Shown here piece by piece: positions 44,957 through 53,663 of a stretch of 64,000 nt of DNA. The position numbers and the translations under genes are program-made. This DNA is from Clostridiaceae bacterium UBA6085 (GTDB lineage: Bacteria; Bacillota; Clostridia; Clostridiales; Clostridiaceae). The stretch lies in contig DIXH01000037.1 of assembly GCA_002428605.1 (NCBI GenBank), forward strand, positions 55,895 through 119,894, read 5' to 3'. Positions within the stretch are counted from its first letter, which is position 1. Every line of letters starts with the position of its first letter. Under the pieces are notes generated by a model that did no database searches, had not been told where the DNA came from, and saw only the letters and a program-made list of their open reading frames with translations.

Positions 44957-46012
44957 TTGAAGAAAATTTTAAGTGCTGTTCTTGCTGCAATGCTCACCGT
45001 ATCACTTGCCGCATGTGGATCGACGACACCGACTACACCTACGACTACTGGAACGGGAACAACGGCGGCACCGACTGAAAAGACAATAGAATTCACACTG
45101 TCGACTCCTGACCCTGATACTTCTTCAATAACTGTAGCTGCAAATGAATTTGCAAAGAAGGTACTTGAGAAGAGCAACGGATCCATTAAGATAAAGGTTT
45201 ATCCAAACGGTTCGCTTTATGGCGCAGACCCAAGCGCAGCTGTTAAGCAGCTTGGATCAGGCGCACTGGACATGCTTGTACTTTCAACCTCGCTTTACGC
45301 GAACTTTGAGAAAAAGTTCAACGCAATAAGCATCCCTTACCTGTTTGACGATACAAAGCAGTTCACTGATTACCTTAACAGCGACACTGGCAAGGAGCTT
45401 CTTGGAAGCATAGACAGCATGGGAATAACAGGACTTGGATACTGGACAAGGAGCTTCAGGCAGATAACCAATGCAGTACGGCCTATAACAGTTCCAGCTG
45501 ACCTTGCAGGAGTTAAGCTGAGAGTACCAAACAACCCGCTTTGGGTAAATTTCTTCAAGGAAGCAGGAGCAATACCTACTCCAATGGCATTCGGAGAAGT
45601 ATACAACGCCCTTCAGCTTAAGACCATAGATGGTCAGGAAAATCCAGTGGATGTTCCTGTATCAGCAAAGTTCTATGAAGTTCAGAAGTACATTTCAGTC
45701 ACAAACCATATGGCTGATGGCTGGATAGTCGGAATCAACACCAAGAAATACGGCGAGCTTTCCGATGCACAGAAGAAGGTTCTTGAGGATGTGACCATGG
45801 AAATGCAGGGCTGGAAGGTTGATTACGACAGCAAGCAGGACCAGACAGCTATAGATACACTTGTTTCAAAGGGAATGACACTTAACAAGATCACAGCTGA
45901 ACAGCAGCAGCAGTTCGTTGATGTATCCAAGAAGCTTTACCCGACGTTCAAGGAACTGGTAGGCGATGAGGCATTCTTCAACAAGACACTTGAGTTCGTA
46001 GGCAAGAAATAA
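44957..46012 (+). CDS. dctP: TRAP transporter solute-binding lipoprotein DctP
   Basis: A 351-residue secreted binding protein. The signal peptide ends in the lipobox SLAAC (Cys ~21), followed by a Thr/Pro-rich linker (GSTTPTTPTTTGTG). The DctP fold is clear (FAKKVLEKSNGSIKIKVYPN, GLGYWTRSFRQITN, KTIDGQENPVDV). The Arg in KLRVPNNPLW normally binds a carboxylate, so an organic or sugar acid is likely, though some members bind neutral ligands. It begins at TTG behind AAGGGGGA. It is the first gene of a TRAP set. Confidence 0.93.
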   Translation: MKKILSAVLAAMLTVSLAACGSTTPTTPTTTGTGTTAAPTEKTIEFTLSTPDPDTSSITVAANEFAKKVLEKSNGSIKIKVYPNGSLYGADPSAAVKQLGSGALDMLVLSTSLYANFEKKFNAISIPYLFDDTKQFTDYLNSDTGKELLGSIDSMGITGLGYWTRSFRQITNAVRPITVPADLAGVKLRVPNNPLWVNFFKEAGAIPTPMAFGEVYNALQLKTIDGQENPVDVPVSAKFYEVQKYISVTNHMADGWIVGINTKKYGELSDAQKKVLEDVTMEMQGWKVDYDSKQDQTAIDTLVSKGMTLNKITAEQQQQFVDVSKKLYPTFKELVGDEAFFNKTLEFVGKK

Positions 46013-46028
46013 GCAATAGGCACTCTGA

Positions 46029-46066
46029 CGCAAGCCATATGATAAATGAATATCTTATGGCTTGCG
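46029..46066 (+). other. Hairpin between dctP and dctQ
   Basis: An 11-bp perfect stem (CGCAAGCCATA/TATGGCTTGCG) right after the binding-protein gene, with only a weak T-run. It could be a partial terminator or an RNA stabiliser that keeps binding protein more abundant than permease. Confidence 0.7.
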
Positions 46067-46086
46067 CTTCATTTAAGGAGAATATG

Positions 46087-46644
46087 ATGAACGACATGAA
46101 GGATAAAAACAATCAGGGCTCCTGGAAGGCAGGTTTCAGCAAGTTCGTCGGCGTTTTGAACAAGATCGTCGATGCTCTCGCAGGTATCGCTGCAGGTGCC
46201 ATTGTGGTCACAGTAATAATCCAGATACTCGGAAGAGTAGTTGGAAACCCTGCCCCCTGGACAGAAGAGGGTACAAGGTTCATATTCATATGGATCATAT
46301 TCCTTGGTATCGGGATGGGCTTCAGAAATTCCGAATCAGCTAGAGTTACGATAATGGTTGGATATGCACCCCCAATCATAAAAAAGCTCAGCAAATGGAC
46401 GTATACTTTCTTTTCTCTGGTATTTTTCGGATTCATGATCGTATATGGATATCAGCTGATGATGCAGCAGGTCAACATGAACGAAATGGGCTCGGCACTT
46501 ATGATTCCGATGTGGATAATAGGAGCAAGCGTTCCAGTCTCGGGTGTACTGTGCGTAATAGGATTGCTTGAGTCCCTGATACTACACCCACATACTGTAG
46601 ATATTGAAAGTCTTACAAAACCAAAAACGGAGGTAAACCAATGA
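46087..46644 (+). CDS. dctQ: TRAP transporter small permease DctQ
   Basis: A ~185-residue membrane protein with four hydrophobic helices and the DctQ mark WTEEGTRFIFIWIIFLG. It is coupled to dctM by a 4-bp ATGA overlap. ATGs at 46084 and 46087 both follow AAGGAGAAT; the second is better spaced. The longer frame start at 46039 would include the hairpin and is rejected. Confidence 0.9.
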   Translation: MNDMKDKNNQGSWKAGFSKFVGVLNKIVDALAGIAAGAIVVTVIIQILGRVVGNPAPWTEEGTRFIFIWIIFLGIGMGFRNSESARVTIMVGYAPPIIKKLSKWTYTFFSLVFFGFMIVYGYQLMMQQVNMNEMGSALMIPMWIIGASVPVSGVLCVIGLLESLILHPHTVDIESLTKPKTEVNQ

Positions 46645-47921
46645 GCATTTTCCTTATATCACTATTCTTCATACTCATGTTCCTTGGCATACCGGTTGCC
46701 GTATCGCTGGGATTCTCAAGCGTTCTGACTCTGGCTCTATTTTCGGATATTCCCCTGACTCTTATCTCCCAGTCCATGTTCAGCTCAATGAACAGCTTCA
46801 TAATGGTTGCGGTTCCTTTGTTCATACTTGCAGGAAACATAATGGACAAGGGCGGAGTTGGAGATAAGATATTCAATTTCGCAAACTCAATGGTAGGTTG
46901 GATGCCAGGCGGACTCGGTCATGTCAACATCGTAACCAGCCTTATCTTCGCCGGTATGTCCGGATCTTCAGTTGCCGATGTGGCAGGTCTTGGAGTACTT
47001 GAAATGAGTGCCATGGAAAAGCGTGGCTACGACAAGGAATATTCTGCTGCAATCACAGTTGCGACATCAACACTTGCAACGATGATTCCTCCAAGCATCC
47101 TTATGATAGTTGCAGCTTCGGTTGCAAATGTGTCAGTGGGCAAGGCGCTTGTAGGTGGTGTAATACCTGGACTCATGATCGCGGTGGTCTTCATGGTCTA
47201 TAACCACCTCTACTGCAAAAAGCATAAGATTGGTGACAGGTCGAAATTCAGCCTTGAGATATTCTTCAGGAGCCTGATAATTTCTATTCCAGCTATGCTG
47301 GTTCCGGTTATAATCCTCATCGGAATGTTTACAGGGATCGTTACCCCTACTGAAGCTGCTGCGATAGCTGTTGTATACTCAACGATAATATCCCTCACGA
47401 TATACAAGGGCTTTACTCTTAGGAACATACCGAGGCTTCTGATCAACACCACCAAGACAACCGGAACAATTCTATTCATAGCGGTCACTGCAAAGTCTGC
47501 TAACTGGATATTCGAATTTGACGGACTTCCTGCTAAGATCGCAACATCGATAACAAGCCTTACATCGAATCCAATACTTATAATGCTTGTTGTGCTTGCT
47601 TTCCTGGTTGTTGTTGGAATGATAATGGACGCTACCGCTGCAATTTACATAGTGGTACCGATACTTCTTCCGGCTGTCACTTCTGTTGGAGTGGATCCTC
47701 TGTTCTTCGTTGTATTCCTTGTACTTTCACTGGCTCTGGGACTCATAACACCGCCTGTCGGGGTGTGCCTGTATGCTGCTACCAGTGTTACCGGCCTCAG
47801 GCTTGAACAGATCGTTCCAAAGCTGATGCCATGGATAATCATTCTGATCATGTCACTTGCGATACTTGCGGTATTCCCTGGAATCATCATGGGGCCGTTG
47901 AACTTCCTGTTCCCGATATAA
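46641..47921 (+). CDS. dctM: TRAP transporter large permease DctM
   Basis: A 426-residue 12-helix membrane subunit. It has the family segments FMLFLGIPVAVSLGFSS-like N-terminus, VPLFILAGNIMDKGGVGDKI, GMSGSSVADVAGLG, TLATMIPPSILMIV and LITPPVGVCLYAA. With DctP and DctQ it drives sodium-coupled uptake. GGAGG lies in the end of dctQ. Confidence 0.95.
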   Translation: MSIFLISLFFILMFLGIPVAVSLGFSSVLTLALFSDIPLTLISQSMFSSMNSFIMVAVPLFILAGNIMDKGGVGDKIFNFANSMVGWMPGGLGHVNIVTSLIFAGMSGSSVADVAGLGVLEMSAMEKRGYDKEYSAAITVATSTLATMIPPSILMIVAASVANVSVGKALVGGVIPGLMIAVVFMVYNHLYCKKHKIGDRSKFSLEIFFRSLIISIPAMLVPVIILIGMFTGIVTPTEAAAIAVVYSTIISLTIYKGFTLRNIPRLLINTTKTTGTILFIAVTAKSANWIFEFDGLPAKIATSITSLTSNPILIMLVVLAFLVVVGMIMDATAAIYIVVPILLPAVTSVGVDPLFFVVFLVLSLALGLITPPVGVCLYAATSVTGLRLEQIVPKLMPWIIILIMSLAILAVFPGIIMGPLNFLFPI

Positions 47922-48023
47922 AAGAATATTCCTGAATTTTTCCGTTTACGGTCTTGGATAGTTGGAGGATAAGGGATATATTTTAGATAGGATATTAAAT
48001 GGAAATTTGGGAGGAGCAACAAT

Positions 48024-48791
48024 ATGATCGCTGCGGAACGCCACGAAATCATAATCAGGGAAATGGAAAAGAACAAATACATATCAATAGGCGAATTGGT
48101 CAGGATACTTAATTCATCGATTTCTACGGTGCGCAGGGATCTCATAGAGCTTGAGACTGAAGGTAAGATACAGAGGACCCATGGCGGGGCAGTAGTGCTC
48201 GGAAGCCAGTTCAGGAACGAGGAGATGACTTATACCTCTCGATCTGAACGATATGTTGAGGAAAAGGAGCGTATTGGTCAATATGTGGCCGGTCTAGTTC
48301 AGGATGCGGCATGCATAGTCATTGATACCGGAACCACTACACTTGCTGTTGCAAGGAACCTGAGGCCATCAAGGCTTTTAAGGGTCATAACTGACAGTCT
48401 GGATATTGCAAATGTGCTCAGGGGAAGAGAGAACATAGACGTGATCCTCGTTGGTGGGGTACTCAAGACTGATGCAGGGAACCTTTATGGGGAGCTTGCG
48501 CTGAAGTCCCTTGAAGGACTTCATGCTGAAGCCTGTGTGGTCGGCGCCAGCGGCCTTACCTACAAGGAAGGTATAACGAAGCACGACTACGATGCTATCC
48601 CGGCAACAAAGAAGATGATCGAGATAAGCCATCAGCTGATATGCGTAACTGACAGCAGCAAGGTGGGACTCACTGGTATGGTCTCGGTTGCAGGCGCTGA
48701 TATGATCGACATCCTTGTTACCGATACAGGGATAAGCGATGGCAGCAGGAAAAAATTCATAGAAGCCGGTGTAGAGGTCGTGACCGTCTAG
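48024..48791 (+). CDS. DeoR-family transcriptional regulator
   Basis: A 255-residue repressor. The N-terminal winged HTH (YISIGELVRILNSSISTVRR, then RTHGGAV) is followed by the sugar-phosphate-binding DeoR C-terminal domain (VIDTGTTTLAVARNL, VILVGGVLKTDAGNLYG, TDSSKVGLTG). It lies between the TRAP genes and the FGGY kinase, so a phosphorylated intermediate of that pathway is its likely effector. A good GGGAGGAG site precedes the ATG. Confidence 0.92.
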   Translation: MIAAERHEIIIREMEKNKYISIGELVRILNSSISTVRRDLIELETEGKIQRTHGGAVVLGSQFRNEEMTYTSRSERYVEEKERIGQYVAGLVQDAACIVIDTGTTTLAVARNLRPSRLLRVITDSLDIANVLRGRENIDVILVGGVLKTDAGNLYGELALKSLEGLHAEACVVGASGLTYKEGITKHDYDAIPATKKMIEISHQLICVTDSSKVGLTGMVSVAGADMIDILVTDTGISDGSRKKFIEAGVEVVTV

Positions 48792-48836
48792 GCGAATTTT
48801 CGCACCGGAACCTATTGCGACAAATGGAGGTGCGTA

Positions 48837-50348
48837 ATGCAAACACCCGTATACATGGGGATTGACATCGGAACAAGCAAGATCAAGGCCTGTCTCTTCG
48901 ACCATGAAGGCAGGCTAATTAAACAGGTCATCGAGGATTCAGTGATAATGAAATCTGATGACGGTCATCTGGAGCTTGATGCCATGAACCTTTTTGATAC
49001 TTTGATTGCCCTGGTGAGAATAGCTTCGAGAGGCTACGAATCAGATATTGCTTCAATAAGCTTCAGCGTAACATCACCAACCGTAATGTTTCTGGATGAT
49101 GAGTTGACACCGCTTCTTCCGGCCATACTTTATCTTGATAACCGCAGCACTGAGATAGTCTCGCGATATGTCGAAAAAATCGGCGGGAAAGATGAGTATT
49201 TCAGGAGAACGGGTAACAATCCAAGCTCATCCACCTGTTCCGCTGCTCTTATAGAATGGGTAAGGGAAAATGAGCCGAAGGTATGGGAGAAAGTGCACAA
49301 ATTTGCTTACCTTAATTCATACCTTGCGGCAAAGTTCACCGGTAACCTTTTTGCTGACCCGACCGTAGCATCCTACTCCGGCATGGTCGATATAAGAAAG
49401 CCTAAGGATTGGGATGATTCGCTGCTCGAAGCCTTTGGAATTGAAAGAGACCTGCTTCCCCCGATAATAACTCCCTATGAGAGCATCGGAACGTTGACAC
49501 CTGAAATGGCCCTTATCACCGGACTTAACAGCAATGTAGCTGTGGCAGTCGGAAGCGCTGACACTGCCGCTTCAAGCTTCGGGCTTGGGATAAATAAGCA
49601 GGGTGATGTTTTTGAAAGCCTTGGTACATCGGGTGTTTTCACCATATGCCTTGATGAGCCGGTCTTTGATAAGGCGTTCATGAACAGGAGCCATGTCATT
49701 CCCGGATTATGGCTTGCACATGGAGCGATGTCTACCACCGGCGCAGCGATAAACTGGCTGATCAACGATGTGTTTACCGAACTTACCTGCGTGGAGGAGA
49801 TCGAACAGGCCGGATGGACATCAATACCTGGGGCCAACGGCGTTGTATTTCTGCCCTACCTTTCCGGAGAAAGAAGTCCGGTATTCGACGCTGATACCTG
49901 CGGAGTATTCTTCGGACTTGGACTCAAGACGAGGAAGGCGGACCTTGTACGTGCTGTTTATGAGAGCTCAGCCTATGGGATGTATCAGCTGTATAACATA
50001 GCAAGGGAAAGATGGAACATCGACCCTGAGAGCGTGAAGTGCGTAGGCGGTGCGTCAAGCAGTGAGCTTGCGCTTAGCATAAGGGCAGACCTTTTCGGTA
50101 TACCGTTCAATACAGTAGAAGCACCCAATTCATCCGCATTCGGGGCTGCAATGCTTGGAGCGATCGCTTCAGGACATCATACCCTGGAATCGGTACCTAC
50201 CTGCAGCAACCTGATGCATGAGGTAGTTCCGGTTGAGATCAATGAAGCACAATATCGCTGCAACTATGACATCTACAAGGAACTATACCCTGCTCTTGAC
50301 AAGCTGATGCACAAGGACAGGCTTTGTATGAAGATTGCTGTACAATAG
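48837..50348 (+). CDS. FGGY-family carbohydrate kinase (xylulokinase-like)
   Basis: A 503-residue sugar kinase. The N-terminal ATPase motif is MGIDIGTSKIKACLFD. The C-terminal half has FLPYLSGERSPVFD and the adenosine loop VKCVGGASSSELALSIRADL. The layout is that of xylulokinase/LsrK-type FGGY kinases; substrate is not decidable from motifs. GGAGG is well placed. With the dehydrogenase and aldolase downstream it would phosphorylate a ketose or tetronate-like compound. Confidence 0.9.
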   Translation: MQTPVYMGIDIGTSKIKACLFDHEGRLIKQVIEDSVIMKSDDGHLELDAMNLFDTLIALVRIASRGYESDIASISFSVTSPTVMFLDDELTPLLPAILYLDNRSTEIVSRYVEKIGGKDEYFRRTGNNPSSSTCSAALIEWVRENEPKVWEKVHKFAYLNSYLAAKFTGNLFADPTVASYSGMVDIRKPKDWDDSLLEAFGIERDLLPPIITPYESIGTLTPEMALITGLNSNVAVAVGSADTAASSFGLGINKQGDVFESLGTSGVFTICLDEPVFDKAFMNRSHVIPGLWLAHGAMSTTGAAINWLINDVFTELTCVEEIEQAGWTSIPGANGVVFLPYLSGERSPVFDADTCGVFFGLGLKTRKADLVRAVYESSAYGMYQLYNIARERWNIDPESVKCVGGASSSELALSIRADLFGIPFNTVEAPNSSAFGAAMLGAIASGHHTLESVPTCSNLMHEVVPVEINEAQYRCNYDIYKELYPALDKLMHKDRLCMKIAVQ

Positions 50349-50393
50349 GCGATCGATCTGAAATAAAATGTTTAAATATTTGAATTATGATGC

Positions 50394-50420
50394 TTGAGCG
50401 TTAACAGCTCAATTTTATTT
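50394..50420 (+). terminator. Weak terminator after the FGGY kinase
   Basis: A 6-bp stem TTGAGC/GCTCAA with a 7-nt loop, then TTTTATTT. Short, so possibly partial. Confidence 0.5.
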
Positions 50421-50503
50421 GCTAAAATTCAGAGAAATGGTCATAAAATGACTTAAAAGATGAACTGTATTGAATGAATATGAATTTATTTAGTCAAAAA
50501 CGA

Positions 50504-50531
50504 TTGTAAAATCTGTAACATGCGGTATAAT
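50504..50531 (+). promoter_or_regulatory. Promoter of the dehydrogenase/aldolase genes
   Basis: TTGTAA (50504-50509) and TATAAT (50526-50531), 16 bp apart, 65 bp before the dehydrogenase. Confidence 0.6.
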
Positions 50532-50596
50532 TGAATCAAGTCGAGCGATTATAAGATCTGAGCTGTTATGTATGAACTGTCTATGGAGGTAAATTA

Positions 50597-51634
50597 ATGA
50601 AAGCAGTAATTTTGGAAGGACCTAACATGTTTTCTACGAAGGAGATCCCGATGCCTGTCATCAAGGCGGATGAGCTTCTGGTAAAGATGGAAAAAGCGGC
50701 TATCTGCGGAACTGACATAAGGATACTTGAAGGAAAGAAGACCAAGGATGTAAGATATCCTTCAGTCATAGGACATGAGATTTGCGGAGTGATTTCAGAG
50801 ATTGGCTCTGAGGTTAAGGGATTTGCGGTTGGTGAAAGAGTAGCTATAGCAAACGTCATTCCATGCGGTTCCTGCTCCAGCTGTCTAAACGGACGCGAAA
50901 ATGCATGCCTCAACAGACAGGCCATAGGATACCAGTTTGACGGCGGATTCGAGGAATATCTGGCAATACCTGGAATTGCGATCCAGGCAGGTAATGTAGT
51001 AAAGATGCCTGACCATGTTTCAAGCACTGCAGGAGCACTTATTGAACCTCTGGCATGCTGCATAAGGGGCATGGTAAATGCAGGGACGGGATTCAATGAC
51101 ACTGTGCTTGTGGTCGGAGCAGGTCCTATCGGACTCATGCACCTTCAGCTCTCAAAGATTGCAGGAGCAAGCAAGGTGATCATAAGCGAACCAAACCAGA
51201 TGAGAAGGGATAAGGCCAAGACTCTCGGTGCGGACGTCATAGTCGACCCTACATCCGAGAACCTTAACGAGATAGTCATGAGAGAGACTGACGGCCTCGG
51301 AGTTGATGTCATAATCGTAGCAATAGGCGTGCCTTCAATACTGAACTCAACCATAAATCTTGCAAAGAAGGGCGGAACAGTATGTCTGTTTGCCGGATTT
51401 GCCGGAGATGGTATGAGCCAGATGAGTGCAAACACAATACACTACAACGAGCTCAACATTTGCGGATCGACCGCATACAAGAGAAGCGACTACCTTGCGG
51501 CTGCAGAGATGGTCAAGACGGGGAAGATCGACCTGGATGAAATTGCGACCCATGTATACAAGCTGGATGACTTCAAGGCAGCTTACGAGAAGTTCCTTGA
51601 TGGTTCAGGCTTGAAGATAATGATAGAGGCATAA
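50597..51634 (+). CDS. Zinc-dependent alcohol (polyol) dehydrogenase
   Basis: A 345-residue MDR enzyme. Catalytic zinc ligands lie in ICGTDIRILEG and VIGHEICGV; the structural zinc loop is CGSCSSCLNGRENAC; the NAD loop is VLVVGAGPIGLMHLQL. It resembles sorbitol/threonine dehydrogenase-type proteins. It should oxidise a secondary alcohol of the imported compound. AGGT-type site (ATGGAGGTAAATTA) before the ATG. Followed by the aldolase with a 49-bp gap. Confidence 0.92.
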   Translation: MKAVILEGPNMFSTKEIPMPVIKADELLVKMEKAAICGTDIRILEGKKTKDVRYPSVIGHEICGVISEIGSEVKGFAVGERVAIANVIPCGSCSSCLNGRENACLNRQAIGYQFDGGFEEYLAIPGIAIQAGNVVKMPDHVSSTAGALIEPLACCIRGMVNAGTGFNDTVLVVGAGPIGLMHLQLSKIAGASKVIISEPNQMRRDKAKTLGADVIVDPTSENLNEIVMRETDGLGVDVIIVAIGVPSILNSTINLAKKGGTVCLFAGFAGDGMSQMSANTIHYNELNICGSTAYKRSDYLAAAEMVKTGKIDLDEIATHVYKLDDFKAAYEKFLDGSGLKIMIEA

Positions 51635-51683
51635 GAGAAAAGTGTAGTACTCGAACTATAAAAAGATTTTGGAGGGAAATATA

Positions 51684-52514
51684 ATGGCAATGCTTGGAAA
51701 AGCGGTAAGAATGAGCAGACTGGTAAATGCAAAGAGCGACAAGATGATGGCGATCACGGTGGACCACTCGATTTCGAGAGGGATCATGACAGGTCTTATT
51801 CCTATACAGGCGACAATAGACAAGATAGTGGCAGGAAGACCCGATGCCATAACGATGACAAAGGGAATAGCTGAGCTTTGCTGGCCTAAGCATGCTGGAA
51901 AGGCTTCACTTCTCCTTAAGTGCTCCAGCTACTCACCGGTAAATCCTACATCAGACGTTTTGTTCGGTGACGCTGAAGAGGGAGTAAGAATGGGCGCGGA
52001 TGCAGTATCCGTTGGTGCCATGATGCTCGGAGACTTCCAGGCACAGCAGATCCATGACATAGGAATGATGTCAAAGCAGTGCATGAGCCTTGGAATGCCT
52101 CTTATCGGACACATTTATCCAAAGGGAGAATCAGTTGCACCGGCGGACAGGACAAAGTGGGAAAACATTGCATACTGCGTAAGAGCAGGAGCTGAGCTTG
52201 GAGTTGACATCATAAAGACGACCTATACCGGTGACATGGAGAGCATGCACAAGGTCATCGAGTCATGCCCTGCAAGAGTGGTAATACAGGGAGGAGACAG
52301 CTGCAAAACACTTGACGATTATCTCCAGATGACAAGGGATGCCCTTGATTGCGGAGTAGGCGGAGTAACAATGGGCAGATTCGTATGGGAATATGACGAT
52401 GTGACTGCACTTGTAGTAGTACTCAGGAAGATCATCCATGAGGGCTACAGTGTAAAGGATGCAAAGGAACTTCTCAGGCAGCTTGAGAACGACAAGGATT
52501 ACGCTAACTACTAG
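51684..52514 (+). CDS. Class I aldolase of the DeoC/LacD (LsrF-like) family
   Basis: A 276-residue TIM-barrel aldolase. It has MAITVDHSISRGIMTGL at strand 1, SVGAMMLGDF mid-barrel, the probable Schiff-base Lys in VDIIKTTYTGD, then ARVVIQGGDS and GVGGVTMGRFVWE, which bind a phosphate. The pattern resembles archaeal-type FBP aldolase and LsrF, which thiolyses phosphorylated AI-2. Start ATG 51684 has GGAGGG 7 nt upstream. Expected to cleave the product of the FGGY kinase. Confidence 0.88.
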   Translation: MAMLGKAVRMSRLVNAKSDKMMAITVDHSISRGIMTGLIPIQATIDKIVAGRPDAITMTKGIAELCWPKHAGKASLLLKCSSYSPVNPTSDVLFGDAEEGVRMGADAVSVGAMMLGDFQAQQIHDIGMMSKQCMSLGMPLIGHIYPKGESVAPADRTKWENIAYCVRAGAELGVDIIKTTYTGDMESMHKVIESCPARVVIQGGDSCKTLDDYLQMTRDALDCGVGGVTMGRFVWEYDDVTALVVVLRKIIHEGYSVKDAKELLRQLENDKDYANY

Positions 52515-52556
52515 AAGCGATGACTTCATGGATATTCAAGGAAGCTGATGTCTGCT

Positions 52557-52586
52557 TTGGAATAGTCCGAAGTAATGGGATATAAT
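52557..52586 (+). promoter_or_regulatory. Promoter of the 2-hydroxyacid dehydrogenase
   Basis: TTGGAA (52557-52562) and TATAAT (52581-52586), 18 bp apart. Confidence 0.5.
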
Positions 52587-52625
52587 AGCGGTGGGAATAT
52601 TTTTTGAAGAGTGAGGTATAAGAAT

Positions 52626-53585
52626 ATGAAGATAGTGATACTTGACGGATACACCGAAAACCCCGGAGACCTTTCCTGGGAAGGCTTCGAGAAGCTTGGA
52701 GAGGTGACTGTATATGACAGGACACCTGTCGAGAAGATCGTTGAGAGGATCGGCGATGCCGATGCTGTCATAGTCAACAAGACTCCGATAACAAAAGAGA
52801 CCATAGCTGCATGCAAGAACATGAAATACGTCGGAGTCCTGGCAACAGGCTACAACGTGGTTGATGTGGCTGCTGCAAAGGAAGCAGGAATAGCTGTGAC
52901 CAACATACCTACCTATGGAACCACGGCAGTCTCACAGTATGTGTTCGCGCTGCTGCTCGAGATATGCCACCATGTCGGAGCTCACTCTGACTCGGTATTT
53001 GCGGGAGAATGGGCAAGCAACCAGGACTGGACCTACTGGAAGTATCCTCTGATGGAGCTTGCAGGAAAGACCATGGGAATAATGGGCTTCGGAAGGATAG
53101 GCCAGGCGACCGCAAGGATAGCCCAGGCATTCGGGATGAAGGTAATAGCATATGACAGCTACAAGATACCTGAGCTTGAGAGTGATACCTGCAGATATGC
53201 TGACCTTGACACACTTTTTGGTGAGTCAGACGTCATAAGCCTGCATGTGCCCCTGTTCAAGGAGACCGAAGGTATAATAAACAAGGCTAACATAGCGAAG
53301 ATGAAGGATGGAGTCATAATAATCAACACATCCAGAGGACCGCTGATAGTTGAGGAAGACCTGAGGGAAGCCCTTGAAAGCGGCAAGGTGTTCGCTGCTG
53401 GATCCGACGTCGTTGCGACGGAACCTATAAAAAGCGACAATCCGCTGCTTAAGGCAAAGAACATGATAATCACCCCGCACATAGCATGGGCACCGAAGGA
53501 ATCAAGGAAGAGGCTCATGGACATAGCGGTGGACAACCTGGAGAAGTTTGCAGCAGGAAGTCCGATCAACGTAGTCAACAAGTAA
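52626..53585 (+). CDS. D-isomer-specific 2-hydroxyacid dehydrogenase
   Basis: A ~319-residue NAD(P)-dependent reductase related to glycerate/hydroxypyruvate dehydrogenases. It has the NAD loop GIMGFGRIGQATARIAQAFG, the Arg in INTSRGPLIVEEDL, the acid Glu in SDVVATEP, and His in ITPHIAWAPKESR. ATG 52626 is used; a GTG at 52611 is in frame but lacks a site. At the end of the sugar cluster it may reduce glyoxylate, hydroxypyruvate or a similar 2-oxoacid made by the pathway. Confidence 0.92.
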   Translation: MKIVILDGYTENPGDLSWEGFEKLGEVTVYDRTPVEKIVERIGDADAVIVNKTPITKETIAACKNMKYVGVLATGYNVVDVAAAKEAGIAVTNIPTYGTTAVSQYVFALLLEICHHVGAHSDSVFAGEWASNQDWTYWKYPLMELAGKTMGIMGFGRIGQATARIAQAFGMKVIAYDSYKIPELESDTCRYADLDTLFGESDVISLHVPLFKETEGIINKANIAKMKDGVIIINTSRGPLIVEEDLREALESGKVFAAGSDVVATEPIKSDNPLLKAKNMIITPHIAWAPKESRKRLMDIAVDNLEKFAAGSPINVVNK

Positions 53586-53631
53586 ACTCCCGATATATCT
53601 CACAGTTTTACCTCTGTGAAAAACCCTTTTA

Positions 53632-53663
53632 ACAGAAGCCCTGGCGATGGCCAGGGCTTCTGT
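53632..53663. terminator. Bidirectional terminator
   Basis: A 13-bp perfect stem (ACAGAAGCCCTGG/CCAGGGCTTCTGT) between convergent operons. The minus-strand side is followed by T-rich sequence; the plus side by TTATTTC. Confidence 0.85.

Noticed and set aside
53600..53619. Hairpin TCACAG/CTGTGA as a plus-strand terminator
   Set aside because: It is followed by A residues, not T, on the plus strand; the stronger 13-bp stem at 53632 serves better.
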